Positions 1 through 11,751 of a stretch of DNA of 64,000 nucleotides are shown here, piece after piece (the stretch's first letter is position 1; every line of letters starts with the position of its first letter). Below the pieces are notes generated by a model, which worked only from the letters and a program-made list of their open reading frames with translations, ran no database searches and was not told where the DNA came from. Both the position numbers and the translations under genes were made by a program. This DNA comes from Maylandia zebra. Taxonomy: Eukaryota; Chordata; Actinopteri; Cichliformes; Cichlidae. The stretch covers positions 11,023,764 through 11,087,763 of the forward strand of contig NC_135169.1 of the NCBI RefSeq assembly GCF_041146795.1, written 5' to 3'.

Positions 1-204
1 AAAAGTAGTTGAAAATCCACACTGTAAAACCCAATGCGTTAATTTAACTCAAAACTTTTGGTTAAACTGATTACATAAAATATTTTAAGTAACTAAAACA
101 AAGAAAAAAACAAGTTAAATAAACATAATTTATGTAGCTGATTTGGATAAAAAAAAATTTAAGTTACACTGATAAATGTTTTTTTGTTATATCCACATTT
201 TTGG
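1..204. other. AT-rich intergenic stretch
   Basis: AT-rich sequence with several A runs. I see no credible coding signal, RNA gene or recognisable repeat end. Confidence 0.4.
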
Positions 205-1622
205 TTTGGTACTGTCGCGGTCTGTGGAGGCAGGCCGTGCGGTGGTGTGTGTGGTGGACCCAGGTGCGAACACAGGTGAGGAGACGGAGTGAATTTAAAT
301 TGAAAGCGAGCCTTTATTATGGCCGACAACATAGAGGTTAAAGAAGGCAGAAGCACAGTGACTAAACTAAACTATAACTAAACTGGGAAACTAATACTGT
401 GATAAATTATGGAGACTCAGAGAACTATGACCATGACTGCAAAGACTGCCCATGAAAACATGGAGGGTGGGAACACAGACGACGCGACACAGGCTGAATG
501 AAACACAGAGGCTGTGTCCCAATCCAGGGTCTGCAGCCTCAACGATCCTCAAGGGCCGCGTACTCAAAGACCGCTAAGGCCGGAAGTGCGAGGCTTGTGT
601 AATGGGACGGTCTAGCCTCCGTTGCGCTGATACTGTTGTTTGTCAATAAAGTTTAAAAAAAAAAAAGCCTCCGTCGCGCTGCCCAGGTTGCCTAGCAACC
701 ATGATACTAACAGCTGGAAACGTGTCATACAGCTTTGTGTGACAGAGATGAAGGAGAAAATCTTTTGTTCATGTGTTTGTTTCTACATGAGCTTTGATCA
801 TTCTCTGTAAGATGAAGCTCAGCTATTGAACGGCATATATTTTAAAGTAAAGGCTTTAAAACCAAGTTAGTACAAACGTCACTGATGTCACATGACTTTG
901 CCGACATGTGGCCAACAGCAATGTTTAATGTTCTTCATTATTAAACATTTGCACATAAATAAGTGACATAATATTCAGTACTTAAAGTTCACTCTTCGGG
1001 CGCCCCTCATCTGCCGTTTTTTTCTGCAAATTTATCCACACCCACCGCCGCGCTATGCATTCTGGGATATATTGGGCCACAAAGTCTACACCGCCACAGC
1101 CTTAAAATTCAGGGAAATGAAGGACGCATTTGAGGGCCGCATTTCGGGCAGCCTTTGAATTGGGACAGCCTTCGGCGCGCCGCTGTGACGTAATCGGCCT
1201 TGAAATGCGGCCTTAAGGCTGCAGACCCTGAATTGGGAGACAGCCAGAGACTAAATATACATGAGGGATGATCAAGGGAAGTGGAAACACATGAGGGGGA
1301 ACAGCTGATACACATGAACCTAAAGACAGGACAGGGAAAGTGAAACTACATACACTGACATTAGACACAGACTTTCAAAGTAAAACAGGAAACATGGGGA
1401 TTAGACGTGAGCTGAACTGAACATAACCACGCAGACATGACGCATGACAGGTAGACGCACGGACCAGGGTGACTGAATACAGGAGGAGATGACATAAACA
1501 AATAAGAAACAAAGGACTAAACAGCAACCTCAGAATGAACTAGCTGAACTAAACTAGGACACAGATGAATACCAAAATATATAAACACTCAAACACTGGG
1601 TCACAGACCCCGCCCATGACGG
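205..1622. repeat. Dispersed repeat, interrupted by an inverted-repeat element
   Basis: This stretch shares patchy but collinear similarity with 54488-55130. Both carry AACTAAACTGGG, then an 'aGTGGnAnCACATG...GGAACAGCTGA' block, then a GACAGGACAGGG(A/G)AAGTGAAAC block, then AAAACAGGAAACA. Both end near a 'GTGACA/GTCACAGACC' type sequence. The repeat has no reading frame and its class is unknown. It is older than the element at 511-1244, which splits it. Confidence 0.5.
511..1244. mobile_element. Non-autonomous inverted-repeat DNA element, copy 1 (734 bp)
   Basis: The left end is GCTGTGTCCCAATCCAGGG and the right end is its near-perfect inverse (...CCCTGAATTGGGAGACAGC). The element is flanked by the direct repeat CAGAG (506-510 and 1245-1249). 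A second copy of the family is at 46674-50494. Shared internal landmarks are AGGTTGCCTAGCAACCATG and the subterminal CACCGCCGCGCTATG. There is no coding capacity, so it would need a transposase supplied in trans. A 3-bp target duplication (AGA) with one extra terminal G is an equally valid reading, so the superfamily is left open. Confidence 0.75.
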
Positions 1623-2400
1623 GTACTCTCTACTTGATCTTTTGACTTTCAAGTACAAATCTACCTCAATACATTTTATTTTAATTAATAATTAGTTTTA
1701 AAATGTTAAGCATTTTAAGCTAATAGGACTCAAAGCTTTAATACACCCAAACTCTTGTAATAGCCAAAACTACTGTGTTTTGAATTGGATATTAAAAGAA
1801 AATGTGTTAGAAATAAGCAATTACACTTGTAAAAACACAAGACAGACAACATAAATTTACTGAGTATTTTTAGCTTGCATTACAAAATGTCTTAACATTT
1901 GCACTTTTTCAGAGAACCAAAAAACTTGCAAGGGGATAGAGCTGAGATCCTCTATGACAAATGGAGTTCAGTAATAAATGACAAATTAAATTTCCTTGTG
2001 TGCATGTTCATAAAAGAAAAGAAATCTCTGGCAAGCCCAAAGAGATAAATGCAACAGTTTTATTGGAGAAAATGTCAGAAATGTCAAGTTTAGGCACAAG
2101 TCTACAATATTAGAAATAAAGAATTTCACAACATGTTTTAACAGTGTTCTGATTTGATTAACACATGAGTCATTTTATTAAACAAAGAAAGAAAGAAAAG
2201 GAAAAGAAAAAACCCTCAGATAAAATCCTGCATTATCAGGGGGGGAAACTGAACTTAAGTAAATAACAGTGCAGCTAATACACTGAAATATTATTGGGAA
2301 CTCTTATAAAATACAATCCAAGTGCCTATTTGATAAGTATATATTAAAGACTATATTAAAGCGTAATATTAAAGGGTAATATTAAAGGCCGGCTTTAAGG
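1623..2400. other. AT-rich intergenic sequence
   Basis: AT-rich, with a purine-rich GAAAGAAAGAAAAG run near 2186-2205. No gene or classified repeat was recognised. Confidence 0.35.
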
Positions 2401-2880
2401 GTTTATATATATATAAAGTATACTGTGCTTTAGGTCATTACATTTCCTGGCGAAATGAAACTGTGATAAACAGGAGCTTTAGTGCAGACTTTTCAGAGAA
2501 TGTAGCTCATGTTTGTGCTGCTAGATGATGACCTGAAGGTCGTCTCCTGTTGTGTCCGTGAGGAGTGGGGGTGCAGAGTATATCACTCTCATCCTGTCAG
2601 TAATGCAGTAGATCTGCAGAAGGCTTTCACGCTGTGCACATCTCCCTTCCTGAAGGTGTTACTGAAGAAGACTGTATTGAATAAAGTGATTGCATATGTT
2701 TTGATTACACTGAGTTTGCGTCTTCTCTGAAAAGCCTGAGGACAAAGGAATTGGGGTCGATAATTGGTGCCTGTGACCCGGATCCAAAATGGCTGAGAGA
2801 CACGAATTAGATCGTAATCATGGGGTCGTGAAACGAGGCGAACAGAGGACAGGTCTAACAGAATCTTAAAGGTAAGCACC
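2400..2880 (+). mobile_element. Candidate endogenous retrovirus LTR end and leader remnant
   Basis: Seen in order: an AATAAA-type poly(A) signal (about 2679), a short GT/T-rich stretch, then TTGGTGCCTGTGACCCGGAT (2764-2783), which resembles a tRNA-His-type retroviral primer binding site with one extra base. About 90 bases later comes a good splice donor, AAAGGTAAGC (2868-2877). This order matches the R-U5-PBS-donor arrangement of class I proviruses. No matching second LTR or gag was found here, and the base pair before the primer site is not the usual CA, so the call is tentative. Confidence 0.35.
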
Positions 2881-2995
2881 ACCTGTTACATCCAAGTGTG
2901 CATGTTGGATGAACCCTAAATCATCTGTTCGCTAATTTAAACGGCACTCGTGCAAAATTCTTCCAGTGTCTGGGCACTAGAGCAGGAGACTTTTG

Positions 2996-3186
2996 TTAAG
3001 AACTGCAGGTTGATGTCTAACGGGACAAATTTTGACCTGGGGTTGGTTCCCCCACCGATGGCTGGACGCAGCGGCGGACCAGCAGCGTCTGGGGTCCTAG
3101 GCTGGTAACCTGAGAATTGAGGGCCCCCAAACCACCCTAGAATAGCACAGAGCAAGATACGTTCATTAAGAACTACAGCTTGATGT
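2996..3186. repeat. Short direct repeats about 170 bp apart
   Basis: TTAAGAACTGCAGGTTGATG (from 2996) recurs with two changes at about 3165. The spacer is GC-rich and non-coding. This could be a tandem duplication inside the retroviral leader remnant. Confidence 0.45.
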
Positions 3187-3224
3187 CTGGCATTCTAGTA
3201 TTGTTTTGTTACACAGCAAAATCT

Positions 3225-3420
3225 CCAGTGTTAAATTAACACTAGAGAGTGTCTATATGGGGCCACACCTCTGAGTGTTAAATACAACACTGTTGAGTGT
3301 TAAAGTAACACTTTTGACAGTGTTATATGTTTAAAAGTAACCTAGTCAGTCTTGAAGATTAACAATGACTAACACTGAGCAGTGCTGATTTTCTAACACT
3401 GGAATATTTCTAACATTTTG
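3225..3420. repeat. Left subterminal repeat zone of the 6.5-kb transposon
   Basis: At least eight copies of AGTGTTAA / TTAACACT-type units in both orientations within 200 bp. They probably act as transposase-binding sites, by analogy with CACTA subterminal repeats. Confidence 0.6.
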
Positions 3421-3942
3421 AGTCATTTTCATTTCGCCATTTGTTGATTCACTTGAAGAGCGAGTAACGTAATATTGGTCAAGTGATCAGTTTGATATCA
3501 ATCTTTCGTGATGCACCGTCATATTTACATTATTTGTACAGTACGAATGATTTTCTTTGGTACCTGGTCAAACTTCAGCTCTCCTTAGTATGGCTGGCTC
3601 CGTTTCTCCAACAGCGCACTCACAGGCAGCAGCTGCCCCGCCCCCTCGCTCAGTCGCTTAGTGCCTGAGCTCGGATCATACCAATCTCTCTCTCTTCTGA
3701 TTTCAAAATTCAATGTGATTCCATTCTGTCATTTTATTCTAATAATATGTCATAATAAATCGATGATTAAGCAGCAGAGTTAGTTTCTTTGTGTGTTTTA
3801 ATTGCCATTATCTCATACTGACAGCAGAAAAGTCATGTCACAGTTGTGTTTCCAGAACAGAGATCAAACCCGACACATGCTGGGAGTTAGGCCCGATTTA
3901 AAATTCTGTGCTGAATCGTTGTAGAGTCAATGATGTCGACGA

Positions 3943-4242
3943 CAGTGTTGGGAATAACGCGTTATTAAGTAACGCGTTACAGTAACTACGTTATTATTGT
4001 GGTAACGAGCACGGTAACTAGTTTTTATGCCAAAACCAGGAACGCGTTAGTCGGGGGGGATTCACGCACAGTCGTAAATTCCCACTGTGTGCACTATGTG
4101 CTTCGAATATTGTGTGTACTTTTTGTTTTATGCAGTTGTCAGCCAGGCATCTAACTATGAAAAAATTACACTCCAAAAGACCCCGGGCTTCTGACAAAAC
4201 AACCCGGGCTTAAGCCCAGTAAGCCACCCCCACGCTCCGCCC
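3943..4242. mobile_element. hAT-like fragments inside the transposon
   Basis: CAGTGTTGGGAATAACGCG at 3943 looks like a hAT terminus of the same type as the complete element at 28929-29788. A different hAT-like terminus, the inverse of CAGGGGCGGAGC, ends near 4242, right against the first recognisable exon of the accessory gene. No matching 8-bp target duplication was found, so these are truncated or fused fragments. They probably removed the 5' part of the accessory gene. Confidence 0.45.
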
Positions 4243-6635
4243 CTGTTTTTGAGGATATAGTAACAGATCCCTCAACCAGGGTACTAACCATCAAATATGA
4301 AACAGGTTTGTTTGAGTGATTTGTGTTTCATTGGATGTCTTTTTTTTTAGTGTCATTATTACATTGTTTAATCAAAGAGTGTATAAAATGAGTCTATGGA
4401 GGGACCATGTTAACTGATTTGTTTTGCTCCTATTTTTAAGGTCTGGAAACATCTGTTGCAGAAGTGTCTCCTGAGCGGTTCCAGTTATCATGGCCACATT
4501 CATCAGATTCACAGGATACGGTCATCCTTTCAGACAGCCCTTTGAGGAAACGTCAGAAGCTGGATGCAGAAGCTAAGCAAGTAGGAGCTAACAGATTTCC
4601 ACATTCTTCTAATAGTGTCTTTTTTGTTTGTAGTTTAAGTGTTCTGAACTGTAGTGGTTATATCAACATGTAGGATGTTTTTATTGTGTTTTCCAGTTGG
4701 TGGAATCCATTCTCACAAGCAAACCTGGTGGAGAACGTATAATAAATGAGTACAATCGGACCAAGTCCCTGGTGGATGAAACCAGAAGAAAAATGGTCAA
4801 CATACTGGTAGCTGACATGACAGAAAAAAATGGGTAATTTATTTCTGGCCCTGTGATTTTTTTAACTATCATTTTCAAATTATTTTAAATCTCTATGAAT
4901 TCCAGCGAAGCTGACTAGTCCTTTTCCTTTTGATCTTGCAGTACATCACCACCACGGCAGGTAAAAGAAATGTGTGCCAGAGGAATTGTAACCTTTTTCC
5001 CTTACCTCAGTGACCCGTACTCCAAAAATGGCTATGTGAGTAGCTAACAGCAATAACTGATACAACTAAAATCAAAATTTTAAATCCTGCCAAAATGTAT
5101 GTCCTTATCAACTGTTCATGGTCACATAACTTACTGATAATTAATAAACAAAATGTCTGTATATGTCACTCTCCAAGGAACATTATTATGATGTCGAGAG
5201 TGGCACTGGGTACTTGGCCTGGAGGATTAAAGCCATACAGAGATGCACTGCTAAAGAGAGGCGATTAACATCTGGAGGTAACACTTATAATTCAGTGGAA
5301 ACATATAATACAGTTCCAAATTGTGGTTCTGTATTAATAATGGTTATCAAATCTTATTATTAGTTTTGATAAAGTTGTATTTCATATTGTCTAGCACCAG
5401 GAGATGGATCATCGGGTGAAGACCAGTGTGGCGGACCGACTGCCAGACAAGAGTTGCAGTTTGTTACAGAGAAGATGCTGAGTGAGGATGAGTGCAAGGA
5501 AGCAATCGCTCTGATGAAACATTCAGCTGATGAAGACACAGTCAAGAAGAAGATGAAGTTGACATTTGTTTATCGACACAACATGGTCCTTGACCCCCTT
5601 CTGTCAAGCAACATACTGTCTGTGTTTCCACGTTTCAAAGATATCAAAGGCTTGGTGAATATTTTTCATTACGTTGACAATGTAAACACATTTTATTTTT
5701 TGCAGAGAGCAGATATAATTCTCTGTTCTCTATCCCTGTTACAGATCGAACAGGATTTTGTACTGATGTTTGGTGAGGATGTATCAAGCAGGTTGCTGGA
5801 GAGGTGGCCAACAACATTCAAAAGAAAGATTATCCAACAAGGCAGGAAGCTTCCTTCTACCAGTGACCTGGAAGAACTCTTGCTGGCAGCTGACTCTCCT
5901 GAGGATGCCACTGAAGTTAATGCTGACATTGGTGAGCTGTTATTTCTTTAATTAGAACATTCACAGGATATATAATGTTTGTCACAGAACAGCTGTCCTT
6001 TTGTATTTTGGGTCTACTCAAACATTTTGTCAGTGCAGATGCATTGAAATTTGTTATTGATGAGGATGATTCAACTTTATTAAAAACAAATATATTTTTT
6101 CAGGCTGGGACAGTGACCTCTCAGCGATGCTATTGCTATTACATCTGATTCCACCATCTGGTCAGGGTCGGAAGAGACCAGGAAAGGTGTCAGCTTCTCA
6201 AGCAGAAAGGCATCTTGTGGTCTTCAAGAAGGTTTGTTTCTTTTCTATTTTTATGGTATGAATTACCAGTTTAAGAAACACTTGATTCTTATTGCCTGTC
6301 TGTATTTGTCTTTTCAGACTGGAACAAATATCCAAGAGCACCTTGATGCCATCACTACCAGCACTCAACCCTACCTCCTGGCTGTTGGGGTGAAAAAGCA
6401 TGACATCCACCAGTTCTTCATTATTCTTGACAAGAATGCCATACCATGCAAGTCTACCTCTTCACTTGGTGCTTTTGATGAACTGTTTAAAGCACATTTT
6501 GTGTTTGGAACATCTTACAACACCATGCTTCACAACATGTACACGTTCATCCAAACCACTGTGTACAATATAGATGTTGGCAAAATCAAAGAAAGTCCCA
6601 GAGTTGCTGAAATACGGACAAGGTTGCTTCGTTAG
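4243..6635 (+). CDS. Transposon-encoded multi-exon accessory protein (SAMD3-like family), 5' truncated
   Basis: Nine exons can be joined in one frame with GT-AG introns: to 4305, 4441-4580, 4697-4833, 4942-5035, 5178-5277, 5395-5654, 5745-5931, 6104-6231 and 6318-6635. Every junction keeps the frame, giving about 475 codons with no stop before TAG at 6633. Readable landmarks include KNGYEHYYDVESGTGYLAWR across exons 4-5 and RWPTTFKRKIIQQGRKLP in exon 7. From memory the family resembles fish proteins annotated as sterile alpha motif domain-containing protein 3-like, which often accompany EnSpm-type elements; I cannot confirm this. The start codon and N-terminal domain are missing, apparently replaced by hAT-like sequence ending at 4242. 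The enzymatic role is unknown. It ends 23 bp before the transposase gene, on the same strand. Confidence 0.65.
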
Positions 6636-6658
6636 GGCTTGAAGGTTAATTCTCCATC

Positions 6659-9118
6659 ATGAAGTGTTTTGTCTGTCAAGCTGAGTTTACTGGTTCAAAC
6701 ATGCTTGTTAGGCATTTACGGTTAGTCCATGGTTACTTACCTGGAAGAAACCTTCGCCTTAAATGTGCCCAGCGTGACTGTGGCTGTGTGTTTGGCACTT
6801 TTGCAAGTTTTAGAAAACATTTAAATACCAAACACCTTAACTATTTCGACCAACAGGCTGACACTGATGTTAATTTACAGCCTGATGTGGCAGTTAAAGA
6901 AGTTAGCACTACAGGGGAGGTGGTGTCAACTAATGTAGAAGAAACATCCACAACATCTGAAATGTTGAAAAGTTCAAATAAGAGCACTTTGGATATGTGT
7001 GCCTCTACTGTTGCACAGCTCAGGGCAGCTGGATTAAGCAAATCTACTGTGAATAGTTTTGTCTCCTCAATGGAGGAAGTGTTTTTTGAGATTCATACTC
7101 AGGCTAAAGATGCAGCTTTACAGAGCTTACCTTCACAGGACACTTCAAGTAAAAAGAAATTAGAGCAGTCATTCAAAAACTTTGAAAACCCATTCACACT
7201 GTTAAATTCAGAAGCTAAACGAAATAGGCACTTTAAACAAAAATGGGCAACTGTTGAACCTGTTGAAATGGTGCTTGGCACAAGATTTGACAGTAGAAGA
7301 AACAAGATCACAGGGACTTTTGATCAAGTCATTGTAACCGATAGGTTTGCATATGTTCCTATTTTGGAAACACTGAAAACTATCTTTCAAAACCACCATG
7401 TTGTCGACATGTTCAAGTCGAGGAATATGTCCAGAGAAGGTGTGTATGCAGACTTAATCGATGCTGCCTATGTTAAAAGATGTCCCCTATTTTCTGCAGA
7501 AAAAGATGCCTTACAAATTCAACTGTTTTATGATGACTTTGAAACTGCAAATCCCCTGGGCTCTGAAAAGGGTGTACATAAATTAGGTGCAATATACTTT
7601 ACACTAAGGAATTTTCCTCCAATCTTTAATTCGTTGTTGGTCAATATTCTTTTGTGTGCTCTTTTTCATGCACAAGACTCAAAGCGTTATGGCTTTAATT
7701 CAATCCTTGAGCCACTTGTCAATGATCTGAAAGTTCTTGAGACAGAGGGACTGAAACTTCCCATGTTTAAACACTTGGTTCATGGCACTGTAATCCAGGT
7801 CACTGGGGACAATCTTGGCTTGCATAGTCTGTTTGGGTTCGTGGAGTCATTTGCAGCTCGATATTGTTGTCGTTTTTGTCTGCTTGAGAAGGATTGTTTT
7901 CAAAGTGTGTTCTGTGAAGATGATTCTGGTGTTGCACTAAGAACTCTTGATATGCATAAGCAGCACTGTGAAAGTGTACAAAGAGATCCTACGCTACCTC
8001 ATGTATGTGGTGTGAAACGCACTTGTCTCTTGAATTCACTTAAATATTTCAACACAGCCAACAATTTTTCTGTAGATATCATGCATGACATTTTGGAGGG
8101 AGTTGCTCAGTTAGAGGTGAAACTTGTGCTGCAGTACATTCAGGAGAACTTCCTAAGTGCTGAACAACTTGCTGGTAGAATACATGCCTTTGACTATGGC
8201 TTCAATCAGCAGCGAAATCGCCCACCAAGGGTAAAGTTGTTTGACGGCAGTAATGATTTAGGACTAAATGCAATTCAATCTTGGTGCTTATTGCGTAATG
8301 TACCTTTGATGTTTGGCGATTTGGTACAGGTGGGTGATAGCTACTGGCATCTTCTACTTCTGCTTCTACAAATTGTCAATATTGTGTTTTCACCAGTGCT
8401 GTCAGAAGGTATGACCATCTACCTCAAACATTTAATTATTGATCATCATCAGCTCTTTAAGCAGTTATTTCCTACACTCAGTCTCCTACCAAAGCATCAC
8501 TTCATGATACATTACCCTCGCAGTATACGAAATATTGGCCCAATTCTGCACATGTGGTGCATGCGTTAGGAAGCCAAACATAACTTCTTTAAGAAGCAAT
8601 TAAAAAGCTTTAAAAACATTACAATGACATTGGCCAAGAAACACCAAAGTTGTATGGCCATGTATTGGGAGTCTTTTAGCCTCGAAAGATTAGCTTTAGG
8701 ACCAGGAAAGATGGTGACACTTGGAGAGCTGAAAGAAGGTCCAGAAATTGCTTTAAAATTTGGAGCTGCGTTGTCCACCAGTGTTTTATCAGCTAAGTGG
8801 ATAAAACATCATGGTACAGAGTACCGCCCTGACTTTATTATCTGTACAGAGGTAATGTCTGAGATTCCAGTGTTTTATAAGATCAAAAGTATTGTTGTGA
8901 AAGATGACATTGCATTGCTCTGTGGAAAACTGATGGAAACCCTGTGTTTTGATGACCATTATCATGCATTTAAGGTCAGAATGCAGCCCAATATGGTGCT
9001 GAAGGTGTTGAACATAAAAGAGCTGTGTTACTTCAAACCATTTGATCTTCAAATGAAGTATGGCACTTCTGATTCCTCCCTGTATGTGGTTCCATATTGT
9101 CATTTTATGCCGAACTAA
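6659..9118 (+). pseudogene. CACTA/EnSpm-like transposase with N-terminal C2H2 zinc fingers, one in-frame stop
   Basis: The ORF starts MKCFVCQAEF, with a first C2H2 finger (C3, C6, H19, H24) and a second (C36, C41, H54, H59). A long transposase region follows, containing QVTGDNLGLHSLFGF, a CxxC cluster (about 400-405) and DIMHDILEGV (about 475-484), a motif I associate with animal EnSpm-type transposases. The frame stops at TAG 8567-8569, directly before EAKHNFFKKQ. It then continues in the same frame for 182 codons, with the expected C-terminal region, to TAA at 9116-9118. One base change would explain the stop. The total would be about 819 residues. This is probably a recently inactivated gene, though readthrough is not excluded. 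Confidence 0.75.
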
Positions 9119-9213
9119 ATTCATTGTTTTAAAGTGTTTTATGACTGTTTTTGTGTGTGTAGTGTTTTATGTACACCACATGAGATGTTTTAATATTTTG
9201 AGCCTGACATCAA

Positions 9214-9219
9214 AATAAA
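9214..9219 (+). terminator. Poly(A) signal of the transposase gene
   Basis: AATAAA lies 95 bp after the transposase stop codon, followed within 30 bp by a GT-rich stretch. It fits the 3' end of the transposon's transcript. Confidence 0.5.
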
Positions 9220-9309
9220 GCTGTTAAACCTATTATCTAGTTGTGGTTTTTGCTTACTTGTTTTATATTTTAAAGCATTATTAGAAACCAGGTTTTCATG
9301 CTGGAAGAG

Positions 9310-9749
9310 GAAGAGTTTTAGTAACACTACTTGGTGTAAAATTAATTTAAAATTTTACTCTATGAGAGCTAATTTTTCACAAGAAAAAGTGTATGAATAA
9401 CATAGTATAGAGTAACATCAACTCTCATCAGAGTTATTTGAACCCCCAGTGTTAACTTGAAATAACTCAATTCAGTGTTAAAAATCAGTGGAATTTTACT
9501 CAAATAGAGTTAACTTATCACTATGATAGAGTAAATAATATGACACTACTAGTAGTGTTGGGTTCATTTAACACTCTGCGGTGTTACTCAGTGTTAAATT
9601 TTACTCTATTTAGAGTTAATTTTACTCTAAAATTTTAACACTATAGAAAGAGTTGATTTAACACCAATTCCGAATGGGACCAAATAGACTCGGACCAGTG
9701 TTAAATTTAACTCTTTAAGTGTTATTTTAACACTCCGAATTTTACTGTG
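9310..9749. repeat. Right subterminal repeat zone of the 6.5-kb transposon
   Basis: More than fifteen copies of AGAGTTAA, TTTTACTCT and AGTGTTAAA-type units in both orientations, ending in the terminal inverted repeat. It matches the left zone at 3225-3420 but is about twice as long. Confidence 0.65.
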
Positions 9750-10812
9750 TAGGCTCGTTATTCGTTACTTCGTGTGTTGCGTTCGACTTACCTCGAAAAT
9801 CGGAACACGGACCTGGGACTGATGTCACATGCGAGTAAACAGCGTTCTGGTTAGCAGATGTGTAAAATTGCTTGGTGGTGGCTGTGGCAGAGCTTCCACA
9901 GATTTAGTAACATTAGCAAGTGGTGGAGGCTGGCCTTTTTACCGTCCCGTACAAACAGAATCGTCTCGTATTCAGAGAAAATATTACGCGTTTCGTATTG
10001 AGGTGAAAAGGAACAGTTTGTCCCGGACTTCAGCTACAATGGAAAAGACACAAAGCTGGAGTTATTCTGCGTTTACGCTGCACAGCTGCCTCTTCTTCTC
10101 TCATTCTCTCCTCCCTCTCCTGTTGCTACTTCAATCATGAAACTGATCAATGATCAGCTGATCGGCTCTCTTGTTTGTTTATCGCCCACTTTGCGCCAGA
10201 AAGAAAAAAACAGCAGATGTCGCGCTAAACAACAGCAGCACATTTGATCAGCTGTTGTTAGAATTTATTTAATATTACTTTCTAGTATCAGCTGATGTTT
10301 GCTGGAGCCACAGCTGTAAAGCTGCTGGTCATGATGTCGGTTTGGATATGTGGTGAGAGGGAAACATGAAGATGAAACCAGGAGATGTCCTTACTGAACC
10401 ATCAGAGCTGAACAGGTGATGGAGAAACAGGTTTACCTTTTAGGTGACATGGATGAGTTGAAGTTATGAACTGTTTCTGAGAGACAAATAACACCAGGAT
10501 CTGTTAGATTTGTATTGTTGATTGTCATTCATGCTTAGAAATATCTACTCATATATGCTTAGAGTTTTATAATCAATGTCATGTTGGTAGAGGGTTGATC
10601 CTTAGTTGTCTGCAAAGACTTTGTGTGCATTCCAGAGTGTTCTGGCATTCACACCCACATCCTGGGAGCATGGGAGAGGTCGTACCTGCTCTTATTGTTT
10701 TATGGTAGGATAAACGTAGCTGTGTCAGTTTTAGGCTAAGAGCCTTATGTTTAGATGGACCGCTAGACTCCTGGCACCAGCTTTGGGGAGTCTTCACAGG
10801 GTCACATCTTGA
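9750..10812. other. Non-coding, probably repeat-derived
   Basis: No supportable gene. Several TGATCAGCTG(A/T)T palindromic motifs lie at 10145-10295, and a GC-richer part at 9850-10060 looks like decayed transposon sequence. I could not assign a family. Confidence 0.3.
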
Positions 10813-10824
10813 CCCCCCCCCCCC

Positions 10825-10871
<47 letters not shown>

Positions 10872-10886
10872 TACTTCTATCAAAGG

Positions 10887-10939
<53 letters not shown>
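10813..10939. repeat. Poly-C plus (CA)n facing (TG)n
   Basis: About 28 C residues run into about 13 CA units. A 20-bp spacer follows, then about 26 TG units. The CA and TG tracts are complementary, so the block can form a long hairpin as well as Z-DNA. Confidence 0.9.
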
Positions 10940-10940
<1 letters not shown>

Positions 10941-11751
10941 AGTGGAATGTGAAAGGCACCATGTCACATTCTAGGAGAGGAGAAGGCAGTGGGCCGTGAA
11001 GGTGAGAGAGGAAGGGGAGATAGTGGCTCTGGGTGGAAGACAGCCACTAAACAAATGGAGGAGTTAGGAGAGGCAGTCTCTGTGACTGCTTGGCTTGCAT
11101 GCCTTTGTGACTTGTATGTGTTCATGTTCAGACTGCCTGTAGGGGAGAGCTTTTATTTTGACCCTGTTTTCTCTTGTTTATGTGTTGTCAGGTAGGTTAT
11201 GGTTATAGGTTGTATATTTTGTTTTCTTGAGAGTTAGGTAAGTTTCTTTTTTTCATATCAGGGAAGATTTGTTTGTTATGTTGGCCATGGCTCTCCCTGG
11301 AGTTAATCCTCAGTCTGAACCAGAATTTCAACACTAGCATGAAATAAACTTTTAAAATTATGATCTTAGCTCCTCCTTCACTATTTACCTTTATGTTTGT
11401 CCCTTCAAGCCCCCTAGACTAGCCAGGGGAAGTAACACTGTGGAATGTTTTCTGCTGATTAAGCAACATGAGTGAGTTACTGTGGGGAGGAAACTCTCCT
11501 CTGTGATAAGATTTTAAACATGCATCTCTGTTGTCCTGTTAACTGATTAGATTACAGAAAAGATGAGATGACTATATTTATTAAATAAAAAGGTGTCTGA
11601 TAGTGTGGATAGAAGATGTAGCAGGAAATGAAAAAGCAGCTTCAGAAGAAGTGCCTAAAGAAACACCTAAAAGTGAGAGAAGGAGAAGAAAGGGGAGGGA
11701 GGGAGATCTGACACAGAGCTTGGGCCGGCGCTTCTCCCCTCTCCGTATAAT
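10940..11751. other. Non-coding stretch
   Basis: AAATAAACTTTTAAAATTATG at about 11342 resembles a 3' end with a poly(A) signal, but no reading frame leads to it. A purine-rich stretch occupies 11620-11710. Nothing else was recognised. Confidence 0.3.

Larger units (their letters stand above)
3212..9749 (+). mobile_element. CACTA/EnSpm-like DNA transposon, about 6.5 kb
   Basis: The left end reads CACAGCAAAATCTCCAGTG and the inverted right end reads CACAGTAAAATTCGGAGTG. Both continue into TTAAAATAACAC-like sequence, and both are flanked by TA. Inside each end is a long zone of short AGTGTTAAA / GAGTTAA-TTTTACTCT repeats in both orientations, like the subterminal repeats of CACTA elements. Between them are two plus-strand genes: a spliced accessory gene and a zinc-finger transposase-like gene with a D-x-MHDxLEGV motif. 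The superfamily name is an inference from this layout. The transposase has one stop, so this copy is probably not self-mobile. Confidence 0.7.
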
